DNA of 35,862 nt from Geosiphon pyriformis (Eukaryota > Glomeromycota > Glomeromycetes > Archaeosporales > Geosiphonaceae): positions 27,036 to 62,897 of the forward strand of contig JAAOMT010000221.1 in NCBI GenBank assembly GCA_016748015.1, read 5' to 3'. The notes under the pieces are model-generated. The model was not told the DNA's origin and made no database searches. It was given only the letters and a program-made list of their open reading frames with translations. Shown here one piece after another: positions 32,872 through 35,862 of the stretch. Within the stretch, counting starts at the first letter, position 1, and each line of letters starts with the position of its first letter. The translations under genes were made by a program, and so were the position numbers.

Positions 32872-33501
32872 ATGGAGATTACTGACAGTATTCACTCACT
32901 AGCACAACAATTCTTTCAATTAATACAACAACAAGAAATAGAAATTACAATCAATCAACAAACTATTAGATACACAAACACCAGAAAAAAAACATAAGAT
33001 AAAACATGGAGAAAAACAGAAAATACTGTTGACAAAATAATTACAAAAATGAAACTGGCAATAGAAACACAATCAAAAGTAATCTAATATCAAGAGTTGA
33101 CTATAGAAACTTAGAATTGGTAGATACAACAATTTCCAATAAACTTTTATTACTTTTATTTGGGACAACACTTAAACATCCAGAGCTTATATATGAATAA
33201 AACAAAACAATTATTTGACACAACAATATTGCAACAACTGGAATAATTTGTGGAAAAGAACAATTTGACCACACAAGCAAAAGCCATTTATTGGCTACAT
33301 ACTGAATTTTAGGATCAACTAGAGATCTTTCTACATTTAGAAATAAACTCCATTACCATTAACCAAATAGGAAAAATAACTAATGCCCAATTTGAAAACT
33401 TACAGAACAAGATAGCACAAGTAATTTTTGAAAAAGAAGTTCAAGAAATACTCAAAGATGGAGAATTAGAATTAAAAGATCTCGATAGAGCTCAATATTA
33501 A
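32872..33501 (+). pseudogene. ORF3 of gypsy D
   Basis: ATG at 32872, TAA at 33499-33501, exactly 630 bases, the same length as in gypsy A, all in one frame. It has several transition-type stops (for example near 32995, 33088, 33112, 33244 and 33310). MEITDSIHSLAQQFFQLIQ and NAQFENLQNKIAQVIF match the other copies. Conservation of length across such diverged copies supports a real gene. Confidence 0.72.
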
Positions 33502-33514
33502 AAGAAGAAAATAA

Positions 33515-34354
33515 TGTTACTTATAGAATATAGGAAGTATATATTAGCATAAATTAGCCAATCAGAAGTAATTGTAGTAAATGTAGAATTCTAAGATTCC
33601 TTTCAGAAGAATCGCAGGATTCCAGAAATTTCAAAATTCTTGTATAAAGAATCACAGGATTCCAAAATTCCAGAATTTCTTTCAAAAAAATTGCAGGATT
33701 TCAGAAATTTCAGAATTCCTGGTGTGAAGAATTAAGGAATTGAGGAATTTCAATTATGTATATATAGCAGTAGAATTAAAAGTAAAAAAGACAGACCTCT
33801 CAGTTTAGATTTAATTTAAGCAACCTTCCACATCATGAATATAATAAATAATTATTCAATATCTCAAATCCACTTTTCACTATCAATATTTCATGTTGAT
33901 AACAATTAATACTTAACTATACTAGAACAATAGCTCTTGATCATGACTATTGACAGGATACTAACATTTATTGCTTTAACCTATTTTCTTTTATTTTGTT
34001 ATTTTTTTGTTTTATTAATTGATTGAAAATTAAGTGCTGAGTTATTAATATCACAAATAGCCTGGTAAAAGACCCCAAAGGAAGGGTATAGGAATTGAAA
34101 ATTTAAGGATAGCTTACCAGAAGGGCATCTCTGCCAAGATTACTGGCCACCATGCTGAGAAAAAAATTTGATAGAATTATGATTCCAGGAGACTACTAAG
34201 AAGACAATAATTGAATCTCTGTTCATTATACAAAGGACTCAACCAAAACCTTTAGATCTATAAACATCTTTAGAAATCAACATCATTAAATTCATTGAGC
34301 ACCAAGTTATAGATTTGTTATTTGCTTTGAGACTTTAAATAATTATTTGTAACA
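33515..34354 (+). repeat. Gypsy D 3' LTR
   Basis: Begins TGTTACTTATAG and ends ATTTGTAACA. It carries the GGATTCC array in its most decayed form (~33585-33745), TATATATA (~33760), an AATAAATAAT signal (~33842) and the hairpin (~33879-33902) with one stem change. Confidence 0.85.
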
Positions 34355-34790
34355 CTATTGAGTTCTTTGGTTATAAAGCACAAAGTTTTGGTTTTCACTA
34401 ATTGCAACTTCTTATAAAAGTGAGCTTTTTTTTCTGAGCTAACAAGTGCAGTTGTTAGGGTTTAGCATTGTCTTTTCACCTTTTTGGTAAGCTATCAAAA
34501 TAACATTAATATCCAAAAATCTAGGAAGAGCTTCTTTCTTTTACCAGGCTATCACAAAGTCTATTCTTAGACAGTCAATTTAACTATATTGCCACTCTAT
34601 AAAAAAATAAAAAAAAGAAATAAAAAGAAAAGAAAAATAAAAAAAAGAAAAGAATTAATATCATTAATTATCATGATCAAGAGCAATTGGTTCAAATTGT
34701 TAATAGTTCGAGATGATTATGCTAAGAGCATCTGTTCTAGAATGAAAGTATAAAACAATAATTAATTTACGTAAATTTCACAAATTTTGA
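34355..34790 (-). repeat. Old LTR relic (E) in reverse orientation
   Basis: On the minus strand this stretch keeps landmarks of the same LTR family in the right order: TTGCTCTTGATCATGATAA (~34670-34690; cf. TAGCTCTTGATCATGGCTA), a long pyrimidine run (~34600-34660), GATAGCCTGGTAAAAGA (~34540), GATAGCTTACCAAAAAGG (~34480-34500; cf. AAGCTTACCAGAAAGG) and ACCAAAGAACTC (~34360). It starts exactly where the gypsy D LTR ends, so D probably inserted into it. Divergence is high and its far boundary is uncertain. Confidence 0.5.
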
Positions 34791-35260
34791 AAACATGAAT
34801 TTGTAATTCTGATTTCTTAATAATTGATTTATTTCAAAAAATGAATATGAAATATAATAAATAATAAAAGGGTATAGATATTTGATTTTTGTTTAATAGT
34901 TTATATCTATCTATCTGTCTGTTTTTATTTTCTATAACTACCCACTTTTATACATTCTTTTGGTTTTACAGAATTGCTTCTGATTGTTTCATTATTGTTA
35001 ACTATTGCTTTGTTATTTCTGTTATTGCTTTATTCTTCTATATTATTACTAGTTATTCTACATTATAACATGTTATTTAATATTATTCTGTATTATCTCA
35101 TATTGTAACATATTATTTTGCACTATTCTAAGTTATAATGTGTTATTCAACATTATTGCATACTATTTTGTATTATGTTATGTTCTGATTATGTTTTTTT
35201 ATAACTTTGGATCAGTTTTTCTATTCAAGTAACAATATATAATTTTATATATATATATAA
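34791..35260. repeat. AT-rich degenerate repeat region
   Basis: From ~34970 to ~35190 there is a degenerate tandem pattern of TTATTCTACATTATAACATG type. A short TATCTATCTATCTGTCTG microsatellite lies at ~34905-34922. No coding signal is visible. The right end may include the terminal region of the adjoining Tc1/mariner element. Confidence 0.5.
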
Positions 35261-35862
35261 TTAATAGTGTGTTGGCCTTTCATTTGCTTTTAATATTGCT
35301 TCAATTCTTTGTGGCATTGACAACTTGTTTCAAAACTAACATATTATAACTTAACTATTTCTTCTTTAGAGCATTTTTAAGTTCTTCTATAGTTCTTAGA
35401 AAGTTTTCATGTTTTTAAATATTGTTTTTAATTATTTTTCACACATTTTTTATGGGTTTAGATTAGAAAAACTGGCTGGCCAATTCAAAATCTCAATGGT
35501 TTTTCTTTGAACCATTTTTTCATAATTTTAATATTATAAATAGGAGCATTGTCTTGTTAAAATATTAGATTTTTTGCTACTAAATCATAAATAACAATAA
35601 AAAAATAATAAAAAATTGGTTTTTATAATTTTAAGATATGTTTTTGCTATAATCTTTTCTATTTTTTTTTGTATTTATTACAAAATATTAATGGACCTCT
35701 AAGTTTTCTAACAAAGCATCTTCAAGTTATTTTTAATTATTAATCATTATTAAAGCTAGGTATTAAGCATTTAATATTATATCTTTTTTTTATATGATGC
35801 CATATTTTAATTTGTTGAAATTGTTTGTCAATTTTTATACTGGTTTCATCTAAAAAAATTAT
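35261..35862 (-). pseudogene. Tc1/mariner transposase fragment (broken, cut by window edge)
   Basis: Transposase of the cut-and-paste DDE type. On the minus strand the C-terminal half is readable with frameshifts: DETSI with the first catalytic Asp (35848-35850), then QDNAPIYNIKIMKKWF with the second Asp (35551-35553), then NWPAS and NLNP (~35450-35490). At the place of the third acidic residue, about 34 residues on, the sequence reads Lys or is frameshifted. The tail KQMKGQHT (~35275) matches the usual end of the family. The N-terminal helix-turn-helix part lies beyond the window. Confidence 0.7.

Larger units (their letters stand above)
32792..34354 (+). mobile_element. Gypsy D remnant: ORF3 and 3' LTR
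   Basis: Internal sequence begins flush at the gypsy C LTR end, 80 bases upstream of its ORF3, in the stretch that codes the last integrase residues in gypsy A and B. It ends with an LTR finishing TGTAACA. No earlier part of the element is present. More diverged than C, consistent with being the older host of C. Confidence 0.75.

Noticed and set aside
12030-34354. CRISPR-like array from the regularly repeated GGATTCC units
   Set aside because: Units are degenerate, have no unique spacers and lie inside LTR promoters of a eukaryotic element.
1-35862. tRNA, rRNA or host protein-coding genes
   Set aside because: No cloverleaf, conserved rRNA stretch or non-transposon reading frame was recognised by eye; a tRNAscan or Infernal run would settle this.

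Overview
This window looks like an AT-rich fungal transposon graveyard with no recognisable host gene. Everything that reads as protein belongs to retroelements, or to a DNA transposon at the right edge. The LINE and Ty3/gypsy protein families resemble those I associate with arbuscular mycorrhizal fungi (Glomeromycotina, Rhizophagus/Gigaspora-like). That assignment is recognition without a search, so it is moderate confidence.

Layout. About 350-7245 (+) is a nearly complete LINE (LINE-1). It has ORF1 with RRM-like and zinc-knuckle segments, and ORF2 with APE endonuclease, reverse transcriptase and RNase H, joined by an ATGA stop/start overlap. A 5'-truncated LINE follows at 7258-8156 (LINE-2), then AT-rich spacer. 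At 8789-11040 LINE-3 carries only ORF1, directly joined to the family 3' tail. A further 5'-truncated LINE (LINE-4) is split in two: 11794-11947 and 23092-23994. Between its halves sits an 11.1-kb Ty3/gypsy element (gypsy A, 11948-23091) with both LTRs and a 4-bp target duplication (GCAC). Gypsy A is laid out as LTR, PBS in a hairpin, gag, an inserted LTR-like block, protease, cysteine-rich region, dUTPase, RT, RNase H, integrase, an extra ORF ('ORF3'), polypurine tract, LTR. At 24120-27268 a LINE fragment lies on the minus strand (LINE-5). It abuts a 5'-truncated second gypsy copy (gypsy B, 27269-31273).

Downstream of gypsy B are the 3' ends of two older relatives, each ORF3 plus LTR: C at 31274-32791 and D at 32792-34354. 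A still older LTR relic (E) lies in reverse orientation from 34355. Each junction falls exactly at an LTR terminus, so the block reads as nested insertions, B into C into D into E. The window ends in a degenerate AT repeat and a decayed Tc1/mariner transposase fragment on the minus strand, cut by the window edge.

None of the elements is intact. Damage is dominated by C-to-T and G-to-A changes. The gypsy A gag frame runs about 740 codons without a frameshift but with about ten internal stops of transition type. In gypsy copies A and B and in LINE-1 and LINE-5, catalytic residues have been changed by transitions. The most unusual biology is the dUTPase and cysteine-rich module inside a Ty3/gypsy pol, the conserved 210-codon ORF3 after integrase, the repeated self-insertion just upstream of ORF3, and structured RNA-like hairpins at the PBS and in the LTRs.
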